From positions 20,404,963-20,468,962 of the forward strand of contig NC_057792.1 in assembly GCF_014905175.1 (NCBI RefSeq): a stretch of DNA of 64,000 nucleotides. The letters run 5' to 3'. A program made the translations under genes and the position numbers. The notes below the pieces were generated by a model that worked only from the letters and a program-made list of their open reading frames with translations, was not told the origin of the DNA and ran no database searches. Of this stretch, positions 12,591 to 25,310 are shown one piece after another. Source of the DNA: Aphidius gifuensis. Its lineage: Eukaryota > Arthropoda > Insecta > Hymenoptera > Braconidae. Numbering within the stretch: the first letter of the stretch is position 1; the number at the start of each line of letters is the position of its first letter.

Positions 12591-15500
12591 TCGATAAAAT
12601 CACCTTTACCAAATTAAACACGACAAATAATAATTAATATAAACTGTGATAAAATTGTCGTCGAATCGAAATTGGTTTCAAAAAATAAATAGAACACCAT
12701 TGCCTGACAATAAATTTTTTATTTTTATTAATTTTATTATATGACTACTCTAATTGCCATATTCAATAAAAATTTTATACTAAAATCAACTGTATGGACC
12801 ACAAGTCAACTCGTTACTCCAACTTTTGTCTATATTTTTTTCAATTTAAATATTTAATTTTTTATATTTTTTTTATTACTTCAATTTGGAAAATGACGAG
12901 AGGCACAATAGAACAATGAATGATACTCACAAATTATTTGCCTACGTTGGAAGGGTCAGAGAAAAAAAAAAAAAATATACAATGACGATCCATTGTAGAA
13001 TGATACAAAGAACAAGATGAAAAAAAAAATAAAAAAAATGGAAAACAAAACACAAGTGTCGCGTGTCTGTTTAAACAGACTTGACTCCATTTTTTTTTTT
13101 TTTCAACTTCAGTACCCTCTTGAGTTGTCATTGGGGAGGCAGATACCGTCATGCAACGAAAAGAAGAGACTGAGTTCATGAGTCGAAAAAGCATTCTAGC
13201 CTTGTTGAATTACATAAAATATTTCAAAAGTTAACTGTCTTTTTTTTTTTTTAGCAATGACCTTTAAAAAATTTTAATGATTTAAAATTTACATTTCAAT
13301 TTTAATATTTTTTTGCATCGATAAAAACAAATATCAAAAAGCAAATGGAAAATCCAATTGTTTCTGATAGAAACCAAACGAAATACAAATTTTTTTCTAT
13401 GATAGAAAATCGAAATTAGTAGTATTTAAAAACCCTCGAAGAAATTAACTACCAACCCTTATTTTTCTATAATTTTTTAAACCACCATTTTGTTTCGACA
13501 ACTGCAAATTTTATTATCAAAATACATCAATGATAAATTATTTATAACTCAATACGGTAATACCGCAATTATGTCAAACATGGCATTTTCAAGTATTTAT
13601 CCTCCTCGTCAACAATCTTCACAACATTTTGCACACCCTTCAATATATATATTTTATGATTAAATTATCTTTGTCTCTTTTTATTTCCTGACTCACAAAT
13701 TCCCCTGTCAATATTATATTTAAATATATATCTCGACAAACTGAATATTTATTTTATCATTTCTAACTTTTCTGCAAATTATTTTTCATTCTGTCTATAG
13801 ATGAATAATCAATACACTATATACAGTTGAACAAACAGTATAAAAATAAGTCACGATGATTGTCCAAATTGAAAGCGATGAAAAAATATATCTACTAAAT
13901 TAAATAGTGATTAAAGATTCGAAAAATATTAGTAGATTATTTCGAAATCGAAACGGCAAATTAAAGGAAAAAAAATATGCGCAATCGCTTTTAAATTATA
14001 TGTGAAGTTCTTTATAGAAAAGTTAAATTGTTCAAAAAAATAAGATAAACAAAGTGAAACTTTAAGGCTGACAGAGCTTTATTGAAAAAATATTTTTAAA
14101 TTCTCCAGATCGTTTTTCTCGCGGTAAATCGCTCGATGCATCAACGCGATATAATTAACCATTTTTCTTTAAAAACGACACGACCAAGAAAAAAAAAATA
14201 AAACGGATGTATACATCTATATTTTTATCTCGCTTCTTATATACTTTTATTTTTTTTTTTTGTTGAAGAATATCGTTTTTACCATGAATAACCTTTTCCA
14301 CACCATCTTTTCATTTTTTTTTTCTTTTAACCACTCCTCGAATTTTTTTTTTTCGTTTTTTAGAAAAATACCATCACATTTCTTTTTCCCATGTTACATA
14401 TTTACTTTTTATATCTACCACTCCATCAATTTTTTGTTTCAACACACTTTGCCAACCAACAATAACAACAAAGTTAGAAGCAAACACAAAAAAAAGTGTT
14501 TATTGATTTTAAAACACACTTTTCCATTTATGAGTATTATTTTTAACTTGGTTTTTTTGGATTTATTTTTAATCTTCAACTTGAATATCCGGAATATTTA
14601 AGGTATAATAAAATAAGGGTTTTAAAACGCACCTTAAAAAAATATTCTAGTGAGGCGCTCGATAACCGGACGCATGAACCGAGCTTTTTTTTTAAATAGT
14701 TTTCAAATATGGATTTGCAAAAAAAATAGCTTTTTTTCGATGCAAAAATGAGGGAGGCAAGAGGGCTACATTGAATTCTGGGAATTAAAGTTTTGAATTA
14801 TTTGATATAGTGAGTTTTGACTGTATTGATAAATTTTACTTTTATAGAATCACTACGTGCCAAAAATTTTCATAGGTCTGAATTTATTCACTAAAAAAAA
14901 AGTACCAATATATATCAGGTATTATATAGCTTTGGAATAGTCCTGAAATAATTTTTTTTTTTTATATAAAGTATAGAATTTGATACCATCAAATAATATA
15001 CAGTAGTTTTTTTTTTTTTTTATCAATAAAAAAAGAAAAAAAAATGTAAAGAGAAATACGATTGTGATTCAATACAAAAAAAATGAGGATAAAATAAATT
15101 TCTTTTTTTTTTTTTTTATATTTATGGTAAAAAGGTAGAGCTCAAAAATAAGAAATTTCCAATAAAAACCGTACTTTGTATTTGAAATTATTCATGATGA
15201 TACCACAGGAAAAAAAAAAGAAGATTTTTCTAACAACTTTCAATCATGAGTTTTTTTTTAGTTATAAAACTTTTTTAAATGAAAAAAAATTAGTTTCTAA
15301 ATTAACGGAATATGACCTTTTGATTGATAATCTTTATATTATTATTAAAAAATAAATTAAAGGTGAATTTAATTATTTAAAAAAATAAGAAATTTAAAAA
15401 AACTAATTTTACTTTTCAAATAAAAAATAATTAAAAAATTTATAATTTATAATTAATATAGGTATGTGAATGAAAGTTGAATGGCTTTATATATTTTTTA

Positions 15501-17276
15501 CAAATCAATAATCCAAATTAATTATTAGTTTTATAATTTACTAAATAAAAAATATTTTAAATTATTGAAATTTATATAAAAAAAAATGATTTGAAAAATT
15601 GATAAAACATAAATTGATACAAAAAAATTATTAATAACTAAAACATCAAAATTTTTTTTAAACATATTTAAAGTAAATTCAAATCTGTCTAATAATTATA
15701 CAAAATAATTTTTTTAAATATTTAATCCTTTAAACAAAATTTCTATAAAAAAAAAAAAACGAAAAAAAAAATTTTTAAATTCATGTATATTTGAAATTTT
15801 TCATCATCAATTATAAATATGAATAACGACTAAAAAAAATATTTGAATATATCACAATTAATTTAAAAAAACGTCAAATAAATTATCAAAAATAAAAAAA
15901 AAATTATTATATTTGTAAATTAATTAAAAACCAATTTTCCTATTTTCACCATTTTTAAATCAATAATTTTTTTCATTACAATTATTATTCCTTCGACAGT
16001 ATAGAATACAGTGAATTAAAATTTCAATTACAATTAATTAAATACCAAATGATGAAAATAAAAATGATACTTTTTTAATAAAAAATAAAATTATATAAAT
16101 TGATGGAATATTGTTTACATCGAATCTCTCTGATAATAATGTATTTCTAACTCGCGGCCAATTAATTATCTCCCATCATTACAATCCAATTTCATGCTTA
16201 GCCATAAAAAAAATGAAAAAAAAATTACAACAAAATGACAGAGTGATGAATAGTATAAACATTTATTCAGACAAGCAAGTTTATTTTACACTTGAATACA
16301 TCTCTTTCTAATATCGGGAGTATTTCAAACGTCCTGCTCATGCCCGAGGCTTTGACGAATATATAATTTTTTTATCATTTTTTTTTTTGACCTCAATCCT
16401 TCAGCTTTGCCATTCACATACAGCCAATAATCCGTTCAATATATTTAAAAAAAAATATAGACTTTAAAAAAAATAAATAACAAAAATTTTTTTACTAATA
16501 AATTTATTTTTATATTTTTAAAAAGCTTCACATATAATTTCATATTTTCATATGAAAAAAGCTCAATGAATAATTGTTAAAAGTTTCAAGTAAATTTATA
16601 GCGAAAAAAAAAAAGATAAGAATTTATTTCTATTAATTCTCAAGGGTTTATCCTAGTGTGAGGAACAAAAGTACCTGCTTAAAAATAAACTGTGAGTACG
16701 TGAGAAAGAAAACCACAACTACAAGAGAGAAAATAGAGAGAGAAAGTTTAAAGTTGAGTGGTAAACGTTCATTCATAAAACTATGGCTGAAAACACATTG
16801 AGCTATACTACTTGCTATAACCATGAATAACCGATAAATATAATTTAATTTGTAAATTTAATATATATTTAATTATTTAATCATTTTTTTACATTACCAT
16901 TATTCCAATACACTGAGTTATAACACTTGTCAATGATAATTCACTCAAAAAATAACTAAACAAAAAAAAAAAGTTTGTAAAATTTTTTTCTCCTCAACTT
17001 TTAAACTTTTTTTTAAAAAAAAAAATATAATAAAATAAAATTCAAAGAGTTCGTTTATGCGAACATCATAAAATTATCCATTCGACACTTTAAAAATTTT
17101 TTTTTTCAACAAACTTTTCATGCTTTTGTGATAATTTAAAAATTTTTTAAAAATTTAAATTTACAGTTTATTTTTTGCTGTTAATTATTGATGATAAAAA
17201 AATTTTTTTTTTGAATAAAATAAATAGAATTATTATTATTTATGAATTAAAATATATAAATTTACGGTGACGATAA
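12591..17276. other. AT-rich non-coding DNA
   Basis: Long A/T tracts throughout, with no supportable gene on either strand. Open frames such as 14,260-14,601 (+) are Phe-rich readings of T-runs. Confidence 0.5.
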
Positions 17277-17575
17277 GCGTCAACGCACCTCAGGGTGGTT
17301 AATCGCATACTGAAGTTATACACCACCGAAAAAGTTGAGAGAGTATCGTCAACAGCCGGGTTTCTATCTACTTCCCCTACCAACCAGCAAAATCCTCCTC
17401 ATCGTACTCACGAGGAGTCAGTTGTAGCAAACATAGACACACACATACGTAGTAAAAAAATGTTCAGTGAGGGTAGTTTTTATACAGAGGGTAGTAGCCT
17501 CGATGGGAAGCAACGTGCGCGTTGTACTACTACTCAACTACCGCGTACGAAATTATTCTACTAATTGTCACTGGA
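17277..17575. promoter_or_regulatory. GC-richer island; possible minus-strand first exon/promoter
   Basis: About 300 bp of balanced composition inside AT-rich DNA. On the minus strand it contains a TATAAAAA box (about 17,478-17,485) and further down a splice-donor-like CTGAG|GTGCGT (junction near 17,291), so it could be the promoter and untranslated first exon of a gene running left with a very long intron. On the plus strand an 89-codon frame starts at GTG 17,295 and lacks an ATG or family resemblance; I do not call it a gene. Both readings are inference. Confidence 0.3.
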
Positions 17576-18357
17576 CCTATCTATTTTCTGTCTCGTTTTT
17601 TCACCAATCCTACTACGACTACTTTGATGAACTTATTTTATAATTTAAACCCTGGGCTTGATCATTCTTTGAATATTCATTTTGTCATATTTTCATTTTT
17701 TATTTTTTATTTTATTTATAAACAAATATTTTATTGTATTTTTTATACTATTGTTTATATTTATTGTTAAGAAATTTTAAAATGAATAAAATAAATTTCT
17801 TGGATTAAATTTCAATGAGATACTTTTTGAATAATTCAAAAATAAAAGCGTAGAGAATTTTTAGAATAGATATCACTTTTTTTTTTATTTTTTTTTAACT
17901 GATAAAAGTGAAGGTTTATTTAAAAAAAAAAAAAAACTGATAATTGTGCCTTGGCTTGGAATCGAATATGCAGAGAAAATTGAGAACAGTAGAGTAAATC
18001 GGAGAACTATAGATTAATGCGGAGAAATTTGGAGGGAATCTGAGTGTTGCGGAGCAAAGCGGAGAAATATTGTACAATACCACTAATTAAATTATTTTAT
18101 TTATATTTAAAGCTTGTTTAAATTATTTTATGAATATTTTTTGAGCACATGATGAGAAATCAATGAAAATAATGATTAGACATAAAAACGATTGAGTAAA
18201 AAATTAATTTGTCAAACATTTTTTGATGTCTTGAGGTGCTTTTTTTTTTATTTTTGTGTTTACATAAATACATACATAAGGATTCTGTCCAGACATTCTG
18301 AAAATATGTAAATAGCAGCTAGATCAACCGGTGAAAAGCAAAGAAAAATTTTCACCA
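17576..18357. other. AT-rich non-coding DNA
   Basis: No exon or RNA gene seen. A short GGAG-repeated stretch (about 17,970-18,065, with recurring CGGAG words) is the only non-A/T feature. Confidence 0.5.
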
Positions 18358-18480
18358 CCCAGTTAAAAATCTTATAGAAACCACGAAACAGGACCAAACA
18401 CACTTTAAATGCTCATAAAATAATAATATGATGTGTATTTGGTGCTTTATCGTGGTTTCCATGAGATTTTTTTAACTGGG
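18358..18480. mobile_element. MITE-like 123-bp hairpin
   Basis: The left end, CCCAGTTAAAAATCTTATAG followed by AAACCACGA, is matched by an inverted right end, TCGTGGTTTCC then ATGAGATTTTTTTAACTGGG. Inner segments also pair (ACCAAACACAC with ATGTGTATTTGGT), so almost the whole 123 bp can form one hairpin. There is no open frame. Size, terminal inverted repeats and lack of coding fit a non-autonomous DNA transposon (MITE). No clear target-site duplication is visible. A miRNA-like hairpin is the less likely alternative. Confidence 0.65.
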
Positions 18481-19369
18481 AAACGTATTTCCCTCCAATT
18501 GTCTAATCTTTTGTTGATTAGGTAATACACACATTGTAATTTAAATTAATTTTACCAAAATACTGATATCTATTGTCATTAAAACAGTAAACCTAATTAA
18601 TATTAATTAAAAAAGATCTCAATACTTTTTTCTGTAATACATATATACAGATTTTAGTTGAATTTTCAATATTTCTGTGCCATTTACATCGGCTAAGATC
18701 ATCAATACAAAAATTTTATTTAAGGTAAAGCAAAGAATATTTTTTATAAAAATAAAAAGAAGAAATTATTAATTAATTTACCAATTGAATGAATAAATAA
18801 AAAATTCATTTCAAATTTAAATACTTTAATACGCATTTACAACATAAAAAAAAAAAGAAAAAAAAAACGTTGTAAACATCCTTAAGCTAAGTAAAACGCC
18901 CCCTGGTGTATTTATAACTAAGCAAAAAAATTTGCCACCGGTCTGCTTTTGTTAATAACAATAAACAAACAAATTCTAAAAATTATTTTAATTATTTATA
19001 ATCAATAATTAAACCATCCAATTAAACAATCAACAAATGTCATCATAATAATTCTTTTTAATTTTGGATAAACTCTTAAATCATAAGTTGGTTTATTAGC
19101 AAATGCAAAATGTCAATATGATTTTCATTGATAATCCAACCAATCTAGTGTATTTATTTATAATTTATGATATATATATATTTTTGACCAATTAACTATT
19201 AAAATAAAAAATGGTTTTTACGTGTCAAAAAAATCACTAGAATATTATTTGCAAAATTAAGTGAAAATTCATGAAAAATATATGAGGCTAAATAATCATC
19301 AGTCATCAAATTAAATACGACCTTTGATTTATTTTTAAATTCACCTGTAAATATTACATTAAATAAATT
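18481..19369. other. Upstream region of the zinc-finger gene
   Basis: AT-rich, with no coding exon seen. It holds the CTCF-like word at 18,897-18,908 and presumably the promoter of the plus-strand zinc-finger gene that starts at 19,370. No TATA box or initiator could be assigned with confidence. Confidence 0.4.
18897..18908 (-). promoter_or_regulatory. CTCF-core-like site
   Basis: CGCCCCCTGGTG on the plus strand is CACCAGGGGGCG on the minus strand, which matches the vertebrate CTCF core consensus base for base. It lies between the 19-kb gene desert and the gene-dense region, where an insulator would be plausible. A 12-base GC-rich word is rare by chance in this AT-rich DNA, but binding is not shown. 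Confidence 0.35.
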
Positions 19370-22300
19370 ATGGAATCTATCATTATGGCTGACACAAATC
19401 TTTATAATTCAACAATTTGTCGTTTATGTGGTGAAAATAATACAAACGGTGAATTTTTATATACATTTGAAAATGAAGAATCTGATTTGAGTTCTATGAT
19501 CAATCGCTACTTGCCAATAAAGGTATCATATGTTTTTTTATTTATTTTAAAATTAGCCAAGAATCAAGAGCCAACTTGACTCTATTAAAACTATAGTTAC
19601 TAAATTGTTTATTTATTTTTACTACTATCAGCTACTACATGAATCAAGATATTTTTGAATCAACCATTATTATTCAAACCATTCCTTTTATTTTTTTTCA
19701 TTACCTAGTCATAATAACAACAATAAAAAAAACAAATAAACAATTAAAATTAACAAATGAAATTGAGAGATAAAGGGAAATTTTTGTTTGAATAATTTTA
19801 AATATTGTTTATGTGATGAATGAAATTAATGAATTATATTATTTTATTGCAGATTAATAATGATGGTAAATTACCAAGAACAATTTGTCCTGGTTGTAAT
19901 ATTCAATTGGAGGCAACAGTACAATTTTTTGAACGTATGATAAAGGGTCAAGAAAAAATTCGAGAAATATGGAAATGTCAATTGGAGGAAGAAAAGAAAA
20001 AAGCTCGTGAAAGATTGTGTATTGTTGATGATAATAATATTGAAAAAGAAAATAAATATTTATCAGAAAATTTATTTATAAAAGTATTGCCAGATGGATC
20101 AATATTTTCAGCTGATCATGATATAAGTTTAAAAATTCAAGGTTTAGAAAAGCCAAAACGTAAACGTGGTAGACCACCAAAAGTAAAAATTGAAAAAATA
20201 ATAACAGAAACAGAAAAAGCACCACCAATAATACCAGTTAATGAATTTGAAAGTCAAGATGACGATGAAAAACAAGAAGATGATGATGAATTTGATTGTG
20301 AAGGTCGTAAAAGAAGACGACGTAAAGCACCAAAAAGATATTCAGAAGCTGTACAAGGAAAAGAACTTGAAAGAATATTTAAAGAAGAAGGTGTTATTGA
20401 TAATGATGATGATGGTGTTGTTGAAGATGACGATGATGAAGATGACTTAGATAATAATGTCAATGAAGCTAATTCCGAGCATGATGTTAGAACAGAACAA
20501 CATGAAAATATTACAATACCAAATGACAATGAAGAAATAATTGGACACTTGGAGACTCAAGATGGTAAAGATCTTGGTAAATTTGTAACATTTAATCGTA
20601 ACAGAGGTCGTGGACGACCCAAGTTACACAGAAGAAAAGCAAAATATACTTGTAGCATTTGTCAAAAAAGATTTGCTCAACGTAGCAGATATATAACACA
20701 TAAAATAAGCCACAAACAAATGAAACCTGTAAATGATAATGAAGAAACAAATGCATACATTGACAATGAAGAATTATTAACCAAAGAAAAAAATAATGAG
20801 TATGTATTAAATGATGATACAAGTGCTGAAAGAGGAATAGACAATGATGAATCAGTTGATTTGAATAATTCAAATGAATATGAAATAATTGACGAACTAG
20901 ATAAAACATATGATTGTTATAAATGTGATAAACAATATACAACAAATGAGCTACTTGATGAACATTTATTAACAGATCATCCAGATAATTTAACATGTAC
21001 ATATTGCAATGAAACATTTCAATATGAATTAAATTTAAAAGGACATTTATTAACTCATGAAAATGAAAAATTAGAAAAAAATTATTCATGTGATATTTGT
21101 GGAAAAGTATTAAATCATCCAAGTTCAGTTATTTATCACAAAGAAGCTGAACATAATGATGGAAGAAGATTTGTTTGTAATAAATGTAATAAAAGTTTTA
21201 AACATAAACAACTATTACAAAGACATCAATTGGTACATTCAGATGATCGTCCATATACATGTAAATCATGTGGTGCTAAATTTAAAACAAAAGCAAATTT
21301 AATAAATCATGGATATACTCATACTGGAGAAAAAAAATATACATGTGAAATATGTGATCAACAATTTGCCCATAAAACAAGCTTGACATTACATCGTAGA
21401 TGGCATAATGGTGAAAAGCCATTTTCATGTAAAATATGTAACAAAGGTTTTTCACAAAATGGAAATTTACAAGAACATTTGAGAATTCATACTGGTGAAA
21501 AGCCATATTCATGTGATGAATGTGATAGAAAATTTACAACATCATCACAATTTAAATTACATCAAAAACGACATACTGGTGAAAGACCATGGCAATGTGA
21601 TTATTGTCCTAAAAGTTTTTTACATAAAGACACATGGAAATGTCATGTTAGAAGACACACTGATGATCGTCCATTTCAATGTAGTCAATGTAATAAAAAA
21701 TTTACAGAACAATGGGCATTAAAAAAACATCTTAGATTACATACTGGTGAAAAACCATATACATGTGATATTTGTGATAAAAAATTTGCTGATTGTTCAA
21801 ATTTAACAAAACATAAAAAAGTACATCGTGATAATAATAAATTAATTGAACAAAATAGTAATGATAAAATTATAAATGATGATGGTACTATTTGGCAAGT
21901 TATACCTGATCCACAAATTGATGTTGATAATAATCAATATTTAAATAATGAACAATTTATACAAACTGATGATGCATCAGAAGATAAAACATCAAGATTT
22001 GTTTATTTATCATTTCCTGATCCAGATTCACCAAGTAAATCAAAAACAATGAATTTAAATATGATTGATGATAATGATCATGCTGATGATGCTATTGATG
22101 ATGATGATGATGATAATAATACAACAGTTATTGATGAATCATTAACAAATTTAGATAATATTGATAAAGAAAGTATTGAAGATGAATTGAATGATAAAAT
22201 TGATTTTTCTGATCCAAATTTACATCTTGAAATAACTGATGAACATGGTAATCCAATTTCAATAACAATGCAAGATGCACAACATTTATTTAATGGTGGT

Positions 22301-22639
22301 CAATGGACTAATGGACAAATAATTAAAATACAATCTGATAATGTTAGTGGTGAACTTTGTCAAGATTTTGATATTCATGATAGTGAGGAAATTAATTTTA
22401 ATAATCAACATGATGAGTTGATTCAGCATGATGATAAAGTTATTGTTGATAATGGTAATCATGATGGTGATGATTTAGATGCAGTTGCTAATGTCGTTCA
22501 ACAATTGGATGATAGTAATGAGGCCATTTCAATAACTGGTGATGAACAAGCTTATGCAATTATAACACAAAATGGTGAAACGTATCCTGTTGATACAAAT
22601 TCAATTGATTGTAATGGAGAATATATGTCAATTGATTAA
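19370..22639 (+). CDS. ZAD-domain C2H2 zinc-finger protein (12 fingers)
   Basis: Two exons, 19,370-19,522 and 19,853-22,639, joined in phase 0, give 979 aa. The first exon has the first Cys pair of a ZAD domain (ICRLCG) and the second exon the closing pair (TICPGC), followed by the usual helix; ZAD is an insect dimerisation domain. Basic AT-hook-like words (KRKRGRPPK, RGRGRPKL) precede and flank the fingers. Twelve C2H2 units can be counted from about 20,645 to 21,830; the later ones are joined by TGEKP-type linkers (HTGEKPYSCDEC, HTGERPWQCDYC), the classic DNA-binding arrangement. Long Asp/Glu/Asn-rich stretches lie between the domains and in the C-terminus. Likely a nuclear sequence-specific transcription factor or chromatin protein; the orthologue is not identified. 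It ends about 550 bp before the convergent Atg3 gene. Confidence 0.92.
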
Positions 22640-23185
22640 TTTTTATTTTAATATCAAGCTTTTATTTAAATTATTAGATAAAAAAAATTATAAATCTTTT
22701 TTTATGTAAAATATTATCATGTACACTGAATGCAAAGCAAATTTATTATTCAATTTGATTAATATATTTTTCACAAATTAATTGAATACTTTATTTTAAT
22801 AATGTAAATTTTTAATTATTAATTTCTTAATGGTAAGAAAAAATAATAATGTTACACAATTATAGCTTATTTTTTTTTTTATGATCTTTATTTTTTAATG
22901 ATCATATTTGTAAATATAAAAAAAAAGAAAAAAAAAACAATTAAATTTGTAAATAAAATTGTTCTTTTTTTTTTTGTTGAAATATTTTTGTAAATTTTTC
23001 TGCTGACTAGTATCATTTAAGATGGATTTCATGATATTAAAATTTATCAAATTGAAGAAAAAAAAAAAAAGCTAGAATAAATAAATCAAACAGAAAAATA
23101 AAAAATAATACCTAAAAAAAATTTTCGATGAAATACAAAATGAACATGTTTTCTTTTTTTTTTTTGATAAAAATGTTTTGAGTAT
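22640..23185. other. Convergent 3' intergenic region
   Basis: AT-rich 3' flanks of the zinc-finger gene (+) and Atg3 (-), with several AATAAA-like words. No further gene seen. Confidence 0.5.
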
Positions 23186-24480
23186 TTAATTGGACGTTGA
23201 TAGCATAAAATTTTGAGTATAATCATATTCAATTGTTGGAATGACTGATTGAACAAATTTGAGAAATATTATGAGATACATGTGAACTCCCAGCTCACCA
23301 CCTCCTTCCATAACAGTTTCAATGATTTTTTTCATAACTTCAGCATGTCTAAAATATAGAAACAAAAATTAAAAAACAATTGCTAATTATTAATAAATAA
23401 ATATAAATTAATTAGCTAATTAAAATAACCTGCAAGGATGAACTGATGCCATTGGTGGTCCAGGTAAATGAGGATGAGTTTCCATTGTAACAGTTTTTTT
23501 TGCATGATCTTGACTAACATCCTCATACATTTCTTCAACATTAAGTGGTTTTTGATTTTCATCATATCCAAATAACCAAAGTCTTGGTGTTTGATAATAT
23601 TTATCATATGTTATATGAAGATCATAAGTTCTTGTATGAATTATTTCACCATCAGCATACATTTCTTTTTTTTCTTTATCATTTTTTTTAGTTGTTTCAA
23701 CAGCATACTAAATTATTCAATTAATTTTAAACTCAACTTATAAATTCATTACAAGTTTAATCAACATGTAAATAAATTTTTACCTTGTCTTGTTGATCAA
23801 GCATACCACTAACTTCAAATGCTTCCATATCTGCTGCAACTTCATCATCATCATCGTCATCGTCGTCATCGTCGTCATCATCATTGACACATGAATTATC
23901 AGAACAAGGAGATGATGCATCATCAAGTGTCATTTCAGATACTTTTTCATCAACTCCTCCAATACTGGGATCATAATGATGAGTATCAACCCAACCTCCT
24001 TCTGGATCATCAGCTTCTATGATACGCTCTTGATCATCACAATATTCAATCTAAATTTTTATGAAAATAATTATTGTTTTATTTATTTTATCAAGTATTT
24101 TTTTGTGTATTAAATATGTACCTGTTTACATCTACGTGTGCAAGGAACATTACGAGTAAGTAAAAATTGTTTTTTTTTAGGCAAATATGATTTTGTTCTG
24201 TCTTCATCACCAGTTGCCCATTGCCAAGTTGGACAATGATGAACTAAATGATCTCCAGCAGCAACAAATTCTTCTGGTGTCAATACTCCAGTTTCACGAA
24301 ATTTACTTTCCTATATTTAAATTAATCCAAGTTAAATTACATCAATGAGAGAGACAATAAACAAGAAGCATCAATTGGAGATTAGTTTTGTATGTAATTT
24401 TTAAATACCTTGAGAATTGGAGTTAAATACTCGGCAACACCAAGTGCTGTTCCTTTAACTGAGTTGATGACACTTTGCAT
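23186..24480 (-). CDS. Atg3: Autophagy-related protein 3 (E2-like Atg8-conjugating enzyme)
   Basis: Five exons: 24,409-24,480, 24,122-24,310, 23,784-24,050, 23,430-23,707 and 23,186-23,348, all in frame, giving 322 aa (human ATG3 is 314). The N-terminus (MQSVINSVKGTALGVAEYL) is the amphipathic helix that senses membrane curvature. The E2-fold words FVAAGDHLVHHCPTWQW and GGWVDTH follow. The catalytic Cys lies in ASVHPCRHAEVMKK and is intact. The protein receives Atg8/LC3 from Atg7 and transfers it to phosphatidylethanolamine during autophagosome growth. The flexible region between the first two E2 segments holds a run of 12 Asp codons (about 23,838-23,876), longer than I would expect. Identity is very secure. 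Confidence 0.97.
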
Positions 24481-25019
24481 TTTTTTTTTTTTTTTTAAAT
24501 GGATTACAATAAGGATAGATAAAATATGCAGACAATTAAAAACTTGAAAAAAATAATGACAGCTATGTTGACAAGTAAAAGTAGCTGGCAATTAAGATAA
24601 TTGTAATATGTTTTTTTATATTTTTTCTTTTAATAATGAGAACCTTGATTCATATCAACAAAGTATTTTGACACTTGTAAAAAAATTGGTCAATAAAATA
24701 CTGTACAAGATAACGTACACATTAGTTGTTGTCTTATATTATGTTTATAAATTTGGACATATAAAAATTGTCAAAGGTCATATTCATAATTATAATCTAG
24801 CAATGATATTTACTGGACAACATATATTGTAAAAACTAAATTTATATCTATCATCAACTGCACTGAAGTATGAACAAGCAATAACAATTAATTGCAATTT
24901 GCAATATCGCAAATCGTAATATCTTTTTTATAAAGCCTGATAAACACTGATAAAGTGATCTGTTTAGAATAAAGGTAGTTTTACAAACTACAATGCAAAT
25001 TTGTTTTTTTTTTTTTTTT
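24481..25019. other. Divergent intergenic region
   Basis: Upstream DNA shared by Atg3 (-) and the EPRS paralogue (+). AT-rich; a short poly-A/T tract adjoins the Atg3 start codon. No other gene could be supported; the plus-strand frame at 24,608-24,832 is low complexity. Confidence 0.45.
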
Positions 25020-25164
25020 TAATAAACTAGTTGGATCAAAAAAAATCTAGATCACGCCACAAATTTATTCTTTATTTTTTGAATTAGATGGTCCAAATTT
25101 TATGATATCACATGTGATGGTCATTTCATCATTTGTGTGCATTTGTGGTCAATCATGGTCAATG

Positions 25165-25310
25165 GTCATTGAAAAAATTGTAAAAAAAACGTGTTAACAA
25201 TTTGGAAATTAATTTAACTGTTTAATAAACAATTTTGTGATATTGTCATTAAAAAAATTGTAAAAAACGTGTCAACAATTTAAAAATTAATTTAACTGTT
25301 TAATAAACAA
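25165..25310 (+). repeat. Tandem duplication in the leader of the EPRS paralogue
   Basis: Two copies of a 65-70 bp unit, each running from GTCATT through AAAAAATTGTAAAAA to TTTAACTGTTTAATAAACAA, start at about 25,165 and 25,245 and end just before the start codon. Copy B of the EPRS block has only one unit (about 45,675-45,740), so the duplication arose here after the copies separated. It may double promoter or leader elements. Confidence 0.75.

Noticed and set aside
14260..14601. 113-codon Phe-rich plus-strand frame
   Set aside because: Reading of T-runs in AT-rich DNA; no signal peptide followed by a plausible domain and no splice context.
17295..17564. 89-codon plus-strand frame starting at GTG in the GC-richer island
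   Set aside because: No ATG, no family resemblance, no supporting splice sites; open because the composition is less AT-rich. Reported only as an island.
1..19369. Integrated viral or symbiont DNA as an explanation of the desert
   Set aside because: No viral-type or bacterial open frames, no integrase, no flanking repeats; composition equals the introns elsewhere in the window.
20592..21122. 176-codon open frame on the minus strand inside the zinc-finger gene
   Set aside because: It is the antisense shadow of the C2H2 array; the His/Cys codons read backwards give a Met/Leu/His-rich chain with no domain.
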